From NCBI RefSeq assembly GCF_023065955.2, contig NW_026623056.1:91697256-91761255 (forward strand): a stretch of 64,000 nt of DNA, given 5' to 3'. Positions 13,247 through 24,997 of the stretch are shown here, piece by piece (position 1 is the first letter of the stretch; each line of letters opens with the position of its first letter). The DNA is from Ursus arctos (Eukaryota > Chordata > Mammalia > Carnivora > Ursidae). The notes under the pieces were generated by a model that saw only the letters and a list, made by a program, of their open reading frames with translations, had not been told where the DNA came from and did no database searches. A program made the translations under genes and the position numbers.

Positions 13247-14664
13247 TGGGAACACTAACATCTTAACTACATTGAGCCTCCCAGCGCATGAAGGTGATAC
13301 AGCCCTTCCCTTACTCAGGTCTTCCTTAACTTCTCTCAGTAAGGTTTTACAGCTTTCAAGATAAAGGTCCTGCATATCTTTTGTTAAATTTATTCCTTGG
13401 CATTTTCTGTTTTCTGGTGTTATCGTCAAGGGGATCTGAATTTAATTCTCCATTTGTCTGCTGCTAGTTTGTAAAAATACAGCAGATTTTTGTTTACTGA
13501 TAGTCTTTTCTGACATTGCTTAATTCGTTTGTTAGTTCGGGCAGTTATTTTCTAGATTCCTAGAATTTCCCGGAGAGACAATAGTATCTTCTGATAATAA
13601 AGACACTTCTACTTCTAGCATTCCAGTCTCTTTGGTTTTTCTCTCTTTCGCTTGTCTTGTAGCCCTGGTTGAAACCCCAATACCGTTAAGTAAAGTGAGA
13701 GCAGGCACCTGACCTCATCCCAGGCTCAGGAAGATGTGTTCTCTCTTGCTGCCCATGTGACGTGAGCCACAGATGGGTTGTACGTGCCCCTTATCAGGTT
13801 GAGGGAGTCTTCTTCCCCTAGCTTGCCCAACATCTTTTTTGCAAATGTTCTTTGACAAAATTCTTTGTTGAATTGCACCAGGTGTTTTTCTGCATCTGTT
13901 GAGATGGGTTGACCCAATCTCTTTTATTCCTGGGTTTCTAGTGGTTTTATCATAAACGGCTGTTGGATTTGGTCACATGCTCTTTCTTCAGCTACGGTGA
14001 TGATCATATGATTTTTCTCCTTTATTCTGTTCCAACGGTGAGTTATGTTGACTGATATTTAAATGTTACAACAGCTTTGATTTTCCAAGATAACCCCACT
14101 TGTATTCCTAGAAAAATACTTAGGAATGAGTTTTCAAAAGGGTACACAGGACCTCTACCCTGATGTAAGATGTATTCTCTTTCATATATTGCTAAATTTG
14201 GTTTCCTAATCATATTGGGAATTTTTAAGAATTTTTCTGTCAATGTTCAAGTGGGATATTGGTTTGTAACCTTTCTCTTGTAATGTCTTTGTTATGCTTG
14301 TGTGCTGAGGTGATGGGGGCCTTATAAGACATGTTGAGAGGTTTGCTTTCTTCTCTCCATTTTCTGAAGGATTGTATGTGATTTTGGTATTATTTCTTCC
14401 TCTGTCCATCTATATGTAACGTACTGGTTGACATGGCCAAGGTTAGGTTTATCATGTTGTCATTCGTCTTATACTGATCTTGGGCGTCGTTTCCTGTCCC
14501 TGCTCTTCTGCCTGCTCTTGGGTTAGCTGGACTGGTCGTTGCATCCCATTTCATTCCTTCTATTGGCTCTGTAGCCAATACTATCCTTTTTAACATTATA
14601 TTAAGTTGATGGTTCTAAGTATTACACTATACACCCTTAGCTTTTTCCATTATACTTTATTTAC

Positions 14665-14863
14665 TTATTTTTTATTTTTTAAAGATTTTATTGATTGATT
14701 TGAGAGAGAGAGAGAGCACGAGCAGAGGAGCAGGCAGAAGGAGAAGGAGAAGCTGGCTCTCCCACTGAGCAGGGATCCTGACACGGGACTTGATCCCAGG
14801 ACCCTGAGATCATGACTTGAGCCAAAGGCAGACGCTTCACCGACTGAGCCTTCCAGGCACCCC
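14665..14863 (-). mobile_element. Carnivore SINE (SINEC), reverse
   Basis: Starts with 'aaagattttattgattgatt', then a GA-rich tract, and ends with 'gactgagccttccaggcacccc'. An imperfect flanking repeat (tatactttattt / tagactttattt) is visible. Confidence 0.9.
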
Positions 14864-16100
14864 TAGACTTTATTTTTTAGAGCAATTTTAGATTCACAGC
14901 AAAACTGAGTGAAAGGTACAGAGAGTTCCCACGTATTCCCTCCCTACCCACTCACTTAGCCTCTCCCAGCACCGACACCCTGCCTTAGAATTATACATCT
15001 GTTACAGCCAAGGAGCCAACAGTGACATGTCATTAGCAGCCAAAGTCCAAAGTTTCCATCGGGGTTCACTCTTGGTGCTGTACATGGCATGGTTTTGATG
15101 GCGCATGACATGTGCCGCCATTACCGTACCATGTCATTCTTCTGCCTTAAAAATCCCCTGTGCTCGGGGCGCCTGGGTAGCGCGGTCGTTAAGCGTCCGC
15201 CTTCGGCTCAGGGCGTGATCCCGGCGTTCCGGGATCGAGTCCCACATCGGGCTCCTCCGCTGGGAGCCTGCTTCTTCCTCTCCCACTCCCCTGCTTGTGT
15301 TCCCTCTCTCACTGGCTGTCTCTCTGTCACATAAATAAATAAAATCTTAAAAAAAAAAAATCCCCTGTGCTCCCCTTGTTCCTTCATCCCTCCCCTCGAA
15401 CTCTTGGCAACCGCTGATCTTACTATCTCCATAGTTCTGCCTTTTCTAGAATGTCCATAGCACGCAGCCTTTTCAGATTGGCTTCTTTCACTCGGTGAGA
15501 TGCATATAAGGTACTTCTATGTCTTTTCATGGCTCGAGAGCTCGCTTCTTGTTGGTGCTGAATACTGTTTCATCGTACAGATGCTCTATAATTTATCCAT
15601 TTATGGTCATGTTGCCTCAAAGTTCTGACAGTTATGAACAGAGGGGCTATAAATATTTGTGTGAAGGTTTTCTGTGGAAATAAGTGTGCAAGTCCTTTGG
15701 GTAAACTCCCAGGAGCGTACCTGCTGGATCGTCTGGTAAGAGTACATTTGCCTTCGTGACCACCAAACTGTCTTCCAGAGTGCCTGCACCCTCTTAATGC
15801 CCACCAGCAGGGAACCGGACCTCCTGTGGCTGCACACCCCTGTCTAGCACTCGGTGTTGTCAGTGTCCCCGGTTTTCACCATTCCAACAGGGGTCTGGTG
15901 GCCTCTCATTGTTACTTGAGTTAGCAGTTCCCTAACATAGGATGTTGAGTATCTTTTCATATGTTTATTGGCCATCTGTGTATTTTCTTTTCTTGAAGTG
16001 TCTTTTCAGATCTTTTGCCTATTTTTAAATCATCCTTAACTTCTTAGTCTATTTAGAATTAATGTCGTACTATTTCACATAAAGAGTAAGAACTCTGCAG
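14864..16100 (-). mobile_element. L1 3' UTR fragment, antisense
   Basis: Starts with 'ttagagcaattttagattcac' and continues through 'cttttcagattggcttcttt' and 'ggccatctgtgtattttctt', all in reverse orientation relative to L1. It is interrupted by a SINE at 15166-15355, whose target duplication lies within this L1. Confidence 0.75.
15166..15355 (+). mobile_element. Carnivore SINE (SINEC), forward, bear/seal-like subfamily
   Basis: Full-length copy from 'ggggcgcctgggtagcgcgg' to 'aataaataaaatctt' and poly(A). It is flanked by a perfect 17-bp target duplication (AAAAATCCCCTGTGCTC at 15149-15165 and 15356-15372). The 'gcgtgatcccggcgttccgg' body resembles the subfamily abundant in ursids and pinnipeds. 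The perfect duplication points to a recent insertion. Confidence 0.93.
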
Positions 16101-16146
16101 CCGTATACTTCCTCCCCCACAACATGTGCCATATATTGTACATCTA

Positions 16147-16465
16147 TGCTATAGACATCCCTCCAAAATTCCTATGTTGAAACCCCCAATGTGATGGTAT
16201 TAGGAGGTGGGGCCTCTGGGTGGTGATTAGGTCATGAGTGCAGAACCCTCATAAGCGGGATTAGCATCCTTAGAAAAGGGAACCCAGAGAGCGCCCTCGC
16301 CCCTTCTGCCACCTGAGGACACAGTGAGGAGACAGCTGTCCATGAACCAGGAAGCTGGCCCTCCCCAAACACCCAATCTGCTAGCGCCTTGATCTGGGAC
16401 TTGCAGCTTCCAGAGCTGTGAGAAATAAATTAACACCAGTCTGTGGCATTCCAGAGCAGACCGCA
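16147..16465 (+). mobile_element. MaLR-type solitary LTR, forward
   Basis: Contains 'aattcctatgttgaaacccc', 'aggaggtggggcctctgggt', 'gaggacacagtgaggagaca' and 'gagctgtgagaaataaatta', the standard order of an ERVL-MaLR LTR with its poly(A) signal. No internal retroviral genes flank it. Confidence 0.8.
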
Positions 16466-16570
16466 CAGACCCAGCCAATCTACACGGAAACTCCATAATA
16501 CAATATTACCATTTTTGCTTTAAACAGCCAGTTGTCTTTTCAAGAAATTATGAAAAGAAATTTAAAGATA

Positions 16571-16681
16571 ATTTTTTAAAAGCGTTTATTTAAGTGATCT
16601 CTGTGCTCCACGTAGGTCTCAAACTCACAACCCCAAGATCAAGAGTCACATATGCCTCCAGCTGAGCCAGCCGGTCTCCCC
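16571..16681 (-). mobile_element. Older carnivore SINE fragment, reverse
   Basis: Ends 'ctgagccagccggtctcccc' and contains 'ctcaaactcacaaccccaag', the reverse of an older SINEC subfamily without the GA-rich tail. Confidence 0.75.
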
Positions 16682-17340
16682 TAAAGAGAAATGGTTACAG
16701 TCACCTGCGTATGTGTCATTCCCGGTGCTTTTGTGGACTCCTGTAGATTCCAACTTGTAACTGCTGTTACATCCCTTCAGCCGGAATACTTTCTTTCTTC
16801 TTTTACCATTTCTTGCAGTGCAGAACTGCTCATGACTAATTCAGCTTTTGCTTATCCAAACATGTTTTTATTTTGCCTTCGTGTTGAAAGATGGTTTCTC
16901 AGGGTATAGAATTCTGCATTTGTGGTTTGGTTTTGTTTTTGTATTTTGAAAGAAGTTTAAAGATGTTGAATCATTTTTTTTTTCTGCCTTCATCATGTCT
17001 GATGAGAAAGCAGCCTTTACTTTATCATTATTCCCCTGCAAAGATCGTGCCTTCTTTTTTCTTTCTGGCTGCTTTCAAGGTGCTTTTCCTTTGTCTTTGG
17101 GTTGCAGCAGTGTGATTACGATGTACGTGGCTCTAGTATTCTTTTGAATGTTTGTCCTACTGTGTATTTATTGAGTTTCTGTGGTCTAGAAACTCCTGTT
17201 TTGACCAAATTTGGGAAATTTTCAGCTTTATTGCTTTAGATGTATTTTATGCATTTATCTCACTTTATGCATTCTATCTCACTTTTCTTTCTGAGATTTC
17301 TTTTTTTCCATATTATTTTAAGCTTAGTATAAGCTTTTAT

Positions 17341-17713
17341 ATTTTTAATTTAAATTCAATTAACTAACATAAAGTGAATTATTAGTTTCAGAGGTAGAGT
17401 TCAGTGATTCATCAGTCTTTTTTTTTTTTTGAAGATTTTATTTATTTATCTATCTATCTATTTATTTATTTATCAGAGAGAGAGCACAAGTAAGGAGAGT
17501 GGCAGGCAGAGGGAGAAGCAGGCTCTCCACTGAGCAGGGAGCATGATGCTGGACTCGATCCCAGCACCCTGGGATCACGACCTGAGCTGAAGGCAGATGT
17601 TTAACAGACTGAGCCACCCTGGCGTCCCTCCTCAGTCTTATAAAAACCCAGTGCTCATTACATCACGTGCCCTCCTTAATGTCTATCACCCAGCTACCGC
17701 ATCTTCCCACCGC
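17341..17713 (-). mobile_element. Carnivore-type L1 3' end inserted in an older L1
   Basis: 'aattcaattaactaacata', 'cagtgattcatcagtctt' and 'cacgtgccctccttaatgtc' match the 3' region of the young carnivore (dog-type) L1, reversed. It is 5'-truncated and is itself interrupted by a SINE at 17419-17628. Confidence 0.7.
17419..17628 (-). mobile_element. Carnivore SINE (SINEC), reverse, in a carnivore L1
   Basis: Starts with poly(T) and 'gaagattttatttatttatc', holds a (TATC)n stretch and ends 'ccaccctggcgtccc'. Flanking TTCATCAGTCT / TCCTCAGTCTT marks an imperfect target duplication. Confidence 0.9.
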
Positions 17714-19234
17714 TCCTTCTGAGATTCTAACACATGTATGTTAGAAGTTTGCTATTGTCCCTCGAGTGCTTGGCTCTGTTATTTTTTCAATCTCTTTTCT
17801 TTCTGTTCCACAGATTGCATGGCTTCTGTTGATCTATCCTCAATTTTCCTGACTCTTCTGCTTACTCAAAACTGCTATAAGCCCATCCATGAATGTTTTA
17901 AGATATACTTTTCCATTCTTCAATTTTTGATTCTTATTCATAGATTTCTGTCTTTGATCCTCCACCTGTTTACTCCTTACTAACATGCTTTTCTTTAGGT
18001 CCTTGGACATAGTTACGATTGCTTCACAAAAGGTGTGGTCTGCTAATCTCGGCATCTGAGTCATCTAGGATTTCTGTTGGGTGATATTTTTTCTTGACCG
18101 CGTGTCACATTTTCCTGTTTCTCTGCATCGCTTTTTCAGTGTAGACTTAGGTATGAATACTACATCGCACAGATTCTGGATCGTGTTCCCTTCCTCTGAG
18201 GAGCACTGATTTTTTTTGTTCTAGCTGGCAGTTAAATTACTGAATGATCACTCTGAACTTGTGGAGGCCTGGTTTTATGCTTTGTTAGGGTCCATCTCTA
18301 AGTGTGGCCCCTTTGGGGCCTCAACAGGAAGCCTGAGGTGTTTGTCAAAGCCCTCTAAGTTACCTGGACTCAGACTCCAAGCTTTGTCCCATGTGTCTGC
18401 TAAGCTCTATCGTCCTCCTAGGCCCGCATGCGTCACTGAGAGACGGATTAGGGGAGGAATAGGAGAGTTTTTACAGAACTTCCTCCTCTGGGAATCCCCC
18501 CTTCCATTTCCACCCTCTCTGACAACCCCAGACCCTGCCCTCTGAACCCTCAACCCAGTGAGCCTGCAGCTTTCTGCCCGAGTTCTTGCCACCTCGCATT
18601 GTAAGCTCACTCCGCAACAGCACATAGAACTCGTCTTCCTTTCTTCTCCAGCAGCAGAGCCTCATGGATGAACCACAGTTTTCCAACTAGGCCCCCATCG
18701 GTGCATATTAATGTTGCTCCCCATCTCTAGTTATTACAAATGATCAGCCAGCCATTTTTTGTGCCTCTTGCTACCGTCTCTGCAGCCGTGTGCAACATGC
18801 TAATGTCCAGAGATGGAGTAAAACCTTTAGTTTGCAAAAAGCCCCCATCTTTAATAGATTTTGCACAAGTCCTGTCCTTTATGCCATAATTGATTTGTTT
18901 GTTGGATCAGAGTTTATCCTGGCAGAATTCTTCCAGAAACTAGTTTTATTGCATCACCGGGACACACGCACATAGTGGACAGAGTCCCACCCACGTGTAC
19001 AATCCACTGCTGGGTGCCCCATTCAAATCCGTCGGGGGCACCCTCTCCCTCACAAGTACACCGCACCTCATCGACCGAGGGAGGAGGGATGTGTGCAGAA
19101 GACCCTTCCCCCACGGGAAAGTGCCACACTGTCTGGTCTTTGCAGCCCTGAGTGGGAACATGACTGGGAGAGAGGGCAGGATGAGTCTGGCCGTGTCGTG
19201 ACTCAGCCTTCTCTCGATATCACACAGCCACATC

Positions 19235-19335
19235 AGGTCACTAGGAGGGTTAAATGGCCCGTATGTACAAACTGCTTAGAACGGTGCCTGGAACACAGTA
19301 AGAGCTCGGTAAAGATTGTTATGGTTGTTGCAATC
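19235..19335 (+). repeat. MIR 3' part, forward
   Basis: 'ctgcttagaacggtgcctgg' followed by 'acacagtaagagctcggtaa' matches the MIR 3' half. Confidence 0.65.
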
Positions 19336-20117
19336 TATAAAACAATAAAGGAAAATTGCACTGCTAGCCATCCCGGAGGCAACTCCCCTTACAGGCATTT
19401 GTCTTACAAAACAAGCCTCAGGGGAAAGGCAGGGGGAGAAATTGTATCCAGACACCTGGGATCAAATTAAACTATGCAGAATAGGAAATCCCCTTCTCCA
19501 GAACCGAAAGGGGGAAAACTGCACCCTAGTCCTGCCTCTGAGGTGCCGTGAGTCCGTGATGATCCCGCACGGCGCCCAGCTAGACAGCTGAAAGATGCGC
19601 TCCAGAATTTCAGATGTGGTCATTAGGGTGCTTTGGTCCACCTTGTTTTCTCTGTTACACCCGAAGGCTAAGAGGAGGCAAGAGCATTAGTCAAGGTCAC
19701 TGACAGTCAGAGGGAAGTGTCCCTTTGGCTGCTGATAAACATGAGTGATTTTTCGGTAAGACAGGTCCTGGAAAGGGCATCTGTGCCTTTAAGAAGCAAG
19801 GTGAGGCCACTGTTAATCATATAACTTTATTGTGCTCCTGGCTTATAAGGGAAACATCCTCGTTCTGCACGTCTGTTTTATGACATCCATAAACACTGAA
19901 TTGCCAGGGACCGTGCCCTGAGCCAGAATGTCCTCTACCGCCTAGAGGGCCTGAGAGAGCAAAAGTGGGACAGAGGTGAGTCCACCCCTCCTGCTTCCCT
20001 GGAGAAGGGTGGTGACACCCCGAGAAGGAGGGAAGGGGCAGGGAGCAGACAGGGAGTCCCCGTCCCCATCCCCCTAGGCAGAGCCCTGGACAAGAGCCGT
20101 AATATGTAAATGTGGCC

Positions 20118-20129
20118 GGGGGGGGGGGG
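20118..20129. repeat. G12 homopolymer
   Basis: Twelve consecutive G on the + strand. Confidence 0.95.
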
Positions 20130-23100
20130 TGTCTCTGGCGCCTGGTAATGTGGATTATTTTCCCTAATGCAAAGTAAGACACCCCTCTCTGACGTGAGAG
20201 CTGTGTTTGTTTTGTAAATGCTTGGGGAGAATGTCTGTCGAGCACATGTTTCTGGAAGGATGCTCAGTATCTCACTCCACTGCTTCCGGACGAGGCAGGG
20301 GAAACCCCGCTCGCTCAGGGCCGCCCGTCCACAGCTGGAGCTCAGCCGTGGTGTTGCGCAACACGGGCCCACGCATCAGAGGGGTGGGCCTGCCGTGAAC
20401 CCCCGGGCGATGCACGCGTGCCCAGGAGGGTCAGGTGCCTGGGCTAAAGTCCCCATGCCACCTGCCCTGCACGTGCAGGCTTGGGGCCAGCGAAGGACTA
20501 GGGCCTGTCTGTATTCATTTTGCTCAGGGGGAGAAGGGTACGTGCCCCGACCAGCTCAGGTGTGCGGGGGACAAAAGCACAGCTGTCCCTGTTACCGCGC
20601 TGCTCAGCACCCGAAGAGGAGAGATGCCCGTCAGCGGGCCCGCCAATCAAGTTAGTGCATCATGTAAACTACGCTTTAGAGGAGAATTTATAGGTCAGGC
20701 TGTCCTATCAATCAGTTAAACCAGATTTCCATGTGGGGAAGACTTGGGATTTGTCTGAAGCAAGTAAACAATTCCTGGAAGGGCTGGGAGAGGCGGAGGC
20801 AGGTTCCTTGGACCGTCTGCGGAGGCCCGAGGTGTAGCCGGCAGCAGCCTCTAGGAAGCGGCAGATGCGGGGCTCCCCCGATCCCTTGGGCAAGCAGCTA
20901 GGTAAATGCTTCGGGGGAGGGTGCCCGTCCTGCCGCCCCCCTCCTCCATCCTGCCCCTGAGCCCCAGGAGTCCCCTTGGCTCCATCCCCTCGAGGATGCA
21001 TCCATGGCCCGATGCCGGACTGATTTGGCGGTGTCCTAACAGCTGGACCCAGCCTCCGCCAAACTCTGCGATTGCCCTGGAACTAAAGGAACCTCGGCTG
21101 TGTGAGAGACTCCGCCAGCAGCAGCATCCATCCGCCGGTGCCCGCCCCCCGAGAAGCCAGGGACAAGCGCCCCCAGTGCCCCAGCGTCGGCCAGTCCAGG
21201 GGTAAGAGGCGGATGGCGAGCTCGCTGAGGCCTCCGTCCTTAGGCTGGTCATTTGGACGGCCCGATCTGTTGCCCGCACTGGAGCCATGGGTGCTGAGGA
21301 CTGAGTCCCAGTGAGCTTGGAGCATCGCCCTTGAGTCCCCCACCGTGCCGGGATGTGGGGACACTTCCAGACAGTCTGGCCACCGCTCGGCTGGGACAGG
21401 TTTCTCTGGAGAGCATGCGGGGTGCCCGTGGACATCAGCTGGCTCCCCTCCACCTCCAGCTTGTGGGGCAGCAGTGTTCATGCTGACTTCCCGTGCCCTC
21501 GGAGCCTGCGTTCCACCCTCCCCATCCCCCAACCCCAAAGAGCTGAGTATCCAGTGCTGAGCCGCCAGTGGGCTCATCTCAGCTGCTTGTTCTTAAAGCG
21601 ACGAAGAAATTCTCAAAGCAAGACATCTGAATACGCGGTAGTTTGTAAAATGCAGTCATGCTGTGCAGTGTTCAGGAGACAGCGATGGGTCTCCTACGTT
21701 AGGTCGGATTTTTCTGGTAGGGTGTGCCAGGAAGACTAACATATGTGATTGGAAACTGCTCGTGGCGCCACATCCAGGGCTTTAGGGCCGGAAGGTTCCA
21801 GAGACGCGGAGTACAGACCACATTCAGCTCGGTGCAGGCAGGACGTGCCCGGGAGCCCAGCCTGTGCACTGGGGGCCGGCACTCCCCAGGACAGGCACGG
21901 GAGGAGAAAAGGGTGTCCCAGAGGACCTGTGGCTGTCCGGGCCAGCAGCAGCCGTGGCTAACACAGGCCGCGCTCACACACATGAAATCACAATTCATTT
22001 TCAGTTCTGAAATCCGCTGGGAGGAAATGGTCACGGGCGGCAGGAATTCCAGTGAGCCGGGCTGGGGAGGGGGAGGCAACCATTTCCTGATCAGGGCTCT
22101 GTTTGTGGATGTGTGGGTGTGGTTGGCCTTTGTGCACACAGGCGTTTTTGCTTCTGTCCCCATGCTAAAGAATGCAGGTTGTGTCGTGTCTGAAGCACTC
22201 AGGAGCCACGGTGCTGTCCCGGGTGCTGTTCCTGGTAGGGCGTCGGTGCGGGCGCCGTGACCCAGGTGACAGGCTGACGGTGCCCAGGGGCTGTTCTCAC
22301 GGGGAGCTCAGCCTCTCACCTGGGCCCTTTCTGGGAACCGTGGGCGTGTTGGCTGGAGTTGGGCTGAGGCGTAGCCGTCACATGGACCAGAACACGAATG
22401 TCCACTCTGTGGACTGAGCCGGGGGCAGAGAAGGTACAGGACAAAGGGAGAAAAGCATTACTACTGCGTGGGCTGGAAATTAAACGTAGGCGTTAAAATG
22501 CTGAGGCGCTCAAAGGCTCCCACCTCAAGAGTCCAAAGGAAAACGGAAAATTGCTCCTTAACTTTTTGAATCCATCCTATCTATAAAATTTTTTATTAAG
22601 CTTTTTCTTTTAAAATCATTACAGAATAGTACACAGTTGCAAGAAAAAATACAGCGAGAGCCCACGTGCCCCTTACCCCTTTCCCCCGTGGCTACATCTT
22701 TCCCAAGGTGGTAAGAAGCCACAGCCGGGCTGTGGACATCGAGCGTTTGGTCCCCACGGGGAGTCTTCCCTCCGTAACCCTGACCATCACTGGGTTCTCC
22801 ATTTCTGTCATTTTGCCACTTCAGGAGCGTTCTACCAATGTGACCATGCAGCAGGTACCTTGAGACTGGCTTCTTCCACGCGGCGTGAGTCTCACTCACT
22901 AGCTCAGGGCTTTCTGCAAGCGAGTAGTGTCTCCCGCTGTGGACGGAACACAGTTTGTGCAGCCAGGCTCCCATCGAGGGGCTTCTGAGTTGTTCCCAGT
23001 TTGGGGCTTTCCCAAATCAAGCTGCTCCGAGCACCCTGTGCGGGTCTTCCTCTCCCTGCCTGGGGTCAGCTGCTAAGCCTACATTCCCACCAGCGAGGTG

Positions 23101-23938
23101 TAGGTAGACCAGTGTCTCCACATCGTTACCAGTTTTTGGGGTTGTCACCGTTTTTGGTTTTTTTTATGTTAGCCTTGCCGACAAGTGCGCCGTGATTGTT
23201 CACTGCGGTGTTAGTTTGCATTTCCTAATGGCCCGGGGTGCTCAGCAACTCTCCATGCACTTAATCGCTCTCTGCACGTTTTCTTCCAAAAAAAGTGTCT
23301 GCTGGCGTCTCTTGCCTGTTTGCAAATGAGGTTGTTTCGTTTTTTACTGCTGAGGGTTTTGGGGGGCCTTGTTATCTGCGGAGTTCATTTTACAGAGATT
23401 ACTGTTGTTGAGTTTGGACGGCTCTTTCCATGTCCTGTGTTCAAGTCTCCGTCGGATGCGGTTTGCAAGCATCTCCTCCCAGACTGTAGCTTGTCCTCTC
23501 GTCCTCCCACCAGTCTTTCTCAGAGACAGAGCTTTACGTCCAATGAAATTCAATTCATCCATTTTCCCTTTTATGGACTGTGTTTGTGATGTCGAAGCTA
23601 AGAGCTCCGCCTAGTCCAGGAACCTGGAGATTTCCTCCTGGTTTTCTTCCTAAAAGCTTTATACTTTTGTATTTTAGATCCATGGTCCATTTTGCATTAA
23701 TTTTTATATAAACTGTGAGGTTAAGGTCAAGCTTCATTTTCCTGCCTGTGAATGCTCACCTGCTTCAGCACCATTTGCCGAAAAGACTATCTTTCCTGCG
23801 TGGAATTGCCTTTACACACTGGTCCGAATCACTTGGGCATATTTGTATGGGTTTAATTCTGGTTCTCTGCTCTGTTCTGTGGATATCTGTGTCCACCCTC
23901 CACTAACATCACACAGGCCTGATTATTGTAGCTGTACA

Positions 23939-24997
23939 CAGGCTTACCTTGTTCTATTGTGCTTTGCAAATATTGCATTTTTTACAAATTGAAGGTTTGT
24001 GGTACACCTGCATCAACCAAGTCTATCGGCATTATTTTTCCAGCAGCTTTTGCTCACTGTCTCTGTGTCACATTTTGGTAATTCTTGGAATGGTTCATAC
24101 TTTTTCATTATTATTCTATTTGAATTGCTGCAGTTTCATGATAAAATTTTAACAGATGAGGAGGAGTTGGTTCTTATGCATGAGCAAAGAAAGTGGTTCT
24201 TCTTTTTTAAGGTTTTATTTATTTATTTATTTATTTGAGAGAGTGAGCAAGCATGAGCCGGGGGAAGGGTAGAGGGAAAGGGAGAAGCAGACTCGCCCCG
24301 CTGAGCAGGGAGCCCAACGATGCGGGGCTCCATCCCAGGACCCTGGGATCATGACCTGAGCTGAAGGCAGACGCTTCACGGACTGAGCCACCCAGGCGCC
24401 CCAAGAAAGTGGCTTCTTGAGATGACATCCATTCTTGGTAAAGAGGCTGTGAGGACTGTTGCAATGACAATGAAGGATTTAGAATACACATAAACTTAGT
24501 TGATAAAGCAGAGGCAGGGTTTGAGAGGATTGACTCCAGGTTTGAAAGAAGTTCTACCGTGGGCATGATGGTGCCAAACTGCATTGTATGTTACAGAGAA
24601 ATCCTTCATGAAAGGAAGAGCCCACGGACACAGCAAACTTCACCGTGGCCTTATTTTCAGAAATTGCCACAACCGCCCCAGCCTTCAGCAACCACAGTCT
24701 GATCAGTCAGCAGCCATCCATACGGAGGCAGGACCCTCCACCAGCAAAAGGATTGGAACTCACTGCAAGCTCAGATGACAGTTAACATTTTTTAGCAATA
24801 AAGTATTTTTTTAAATTAGAGTATGTACATGTTTTAGATATCATGCTATTGCACACTTCATACACCGCAGTGTAGTATAAACACAACTTTGAACACACTG
24901 GGAAACCAAACAATTCATTTTGACCATTTTTTTTGTGATATTTGAATTCACTGAGGTGGTCTGAACCCGCACTCACGGTATCTCCAAGGTCTGCCTG
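23939..24997 (+). mobile_element. Tigger1-type DNA transposon, internally deleted
   Basis: Begins CAGGCTTACC and ends in the inverted CCAAGGTCTGCCTG. It is flanked by TA (24998-24999 on the right; two extra bases separate TA from CAGG on the left). The interior ('gcattttttacaaattgaagg', 'aaattgccacaaccgcccca', 'agcaataaagtatttttt') matches Tigger1. About 860 bp remain once the inner SINE is removed, against about 2.4 kb for the full element, and no transposase frame survives. The L1 text is continuous across it (attattgtagctgta before, ataggtctta after). Confidence 0.85.
24202..24402 (-). mobile_element. Carnivore SINE (SINEC), reverse, in the Tigger element
   Basis: Ends 'gagccacccaggcgcccc'. 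The target duplication is AAGAAAGTGGTTCTT (24187-24201) against AAGAAAGTGGCTTCT (24403-24417). The flanks rejoin into continuous Tigger1 sequence. Confidence 0.92.

Larger units (their letters stand above)
11960..14665 (-). mobile_element. L1 fragment with ORF2 remnants, antisense
   Basis: The + strand shows reversed 3' UTR from about 12.0 to 12.9 kb, then ORF2. Minus-strand translation at 13220-13429 contains KDMQDLYLESCKTLLREVKE, a C-terminal ORF2 signature. The frame at 13726-13917 begins ISTDAEKHLVQFNKEF, a recognisable ORF2 reverse-transcriptase segment. Frames are short and interrupted, so it is dead. A SINE interrupts it at 13164-13246. Confidence 0.8.
16690..18300 (-). mobile_element. 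Old L1 internal fragment, antisense, split by a younger L1
   Basis: The + strand reads like the reverse of an old L1M internal region ('gcagtgtgattacgatgtacg', 'aatttgggaaattttcagct', then 'acatgtatgttagaagtttg'). Its two halves flank an insertion of carnivore-type L1 at about 17341-17713. Confidence 0.6.

Noticed and set aside
15166..15240. tRNA-like box A/box B heads as possible tRNA genes
   Set aside because: They are the tRNA-derived heads of carnivore SINEs: no cloverleaf closes cleanly, and SINE body, poly(A) and target duplications follow.
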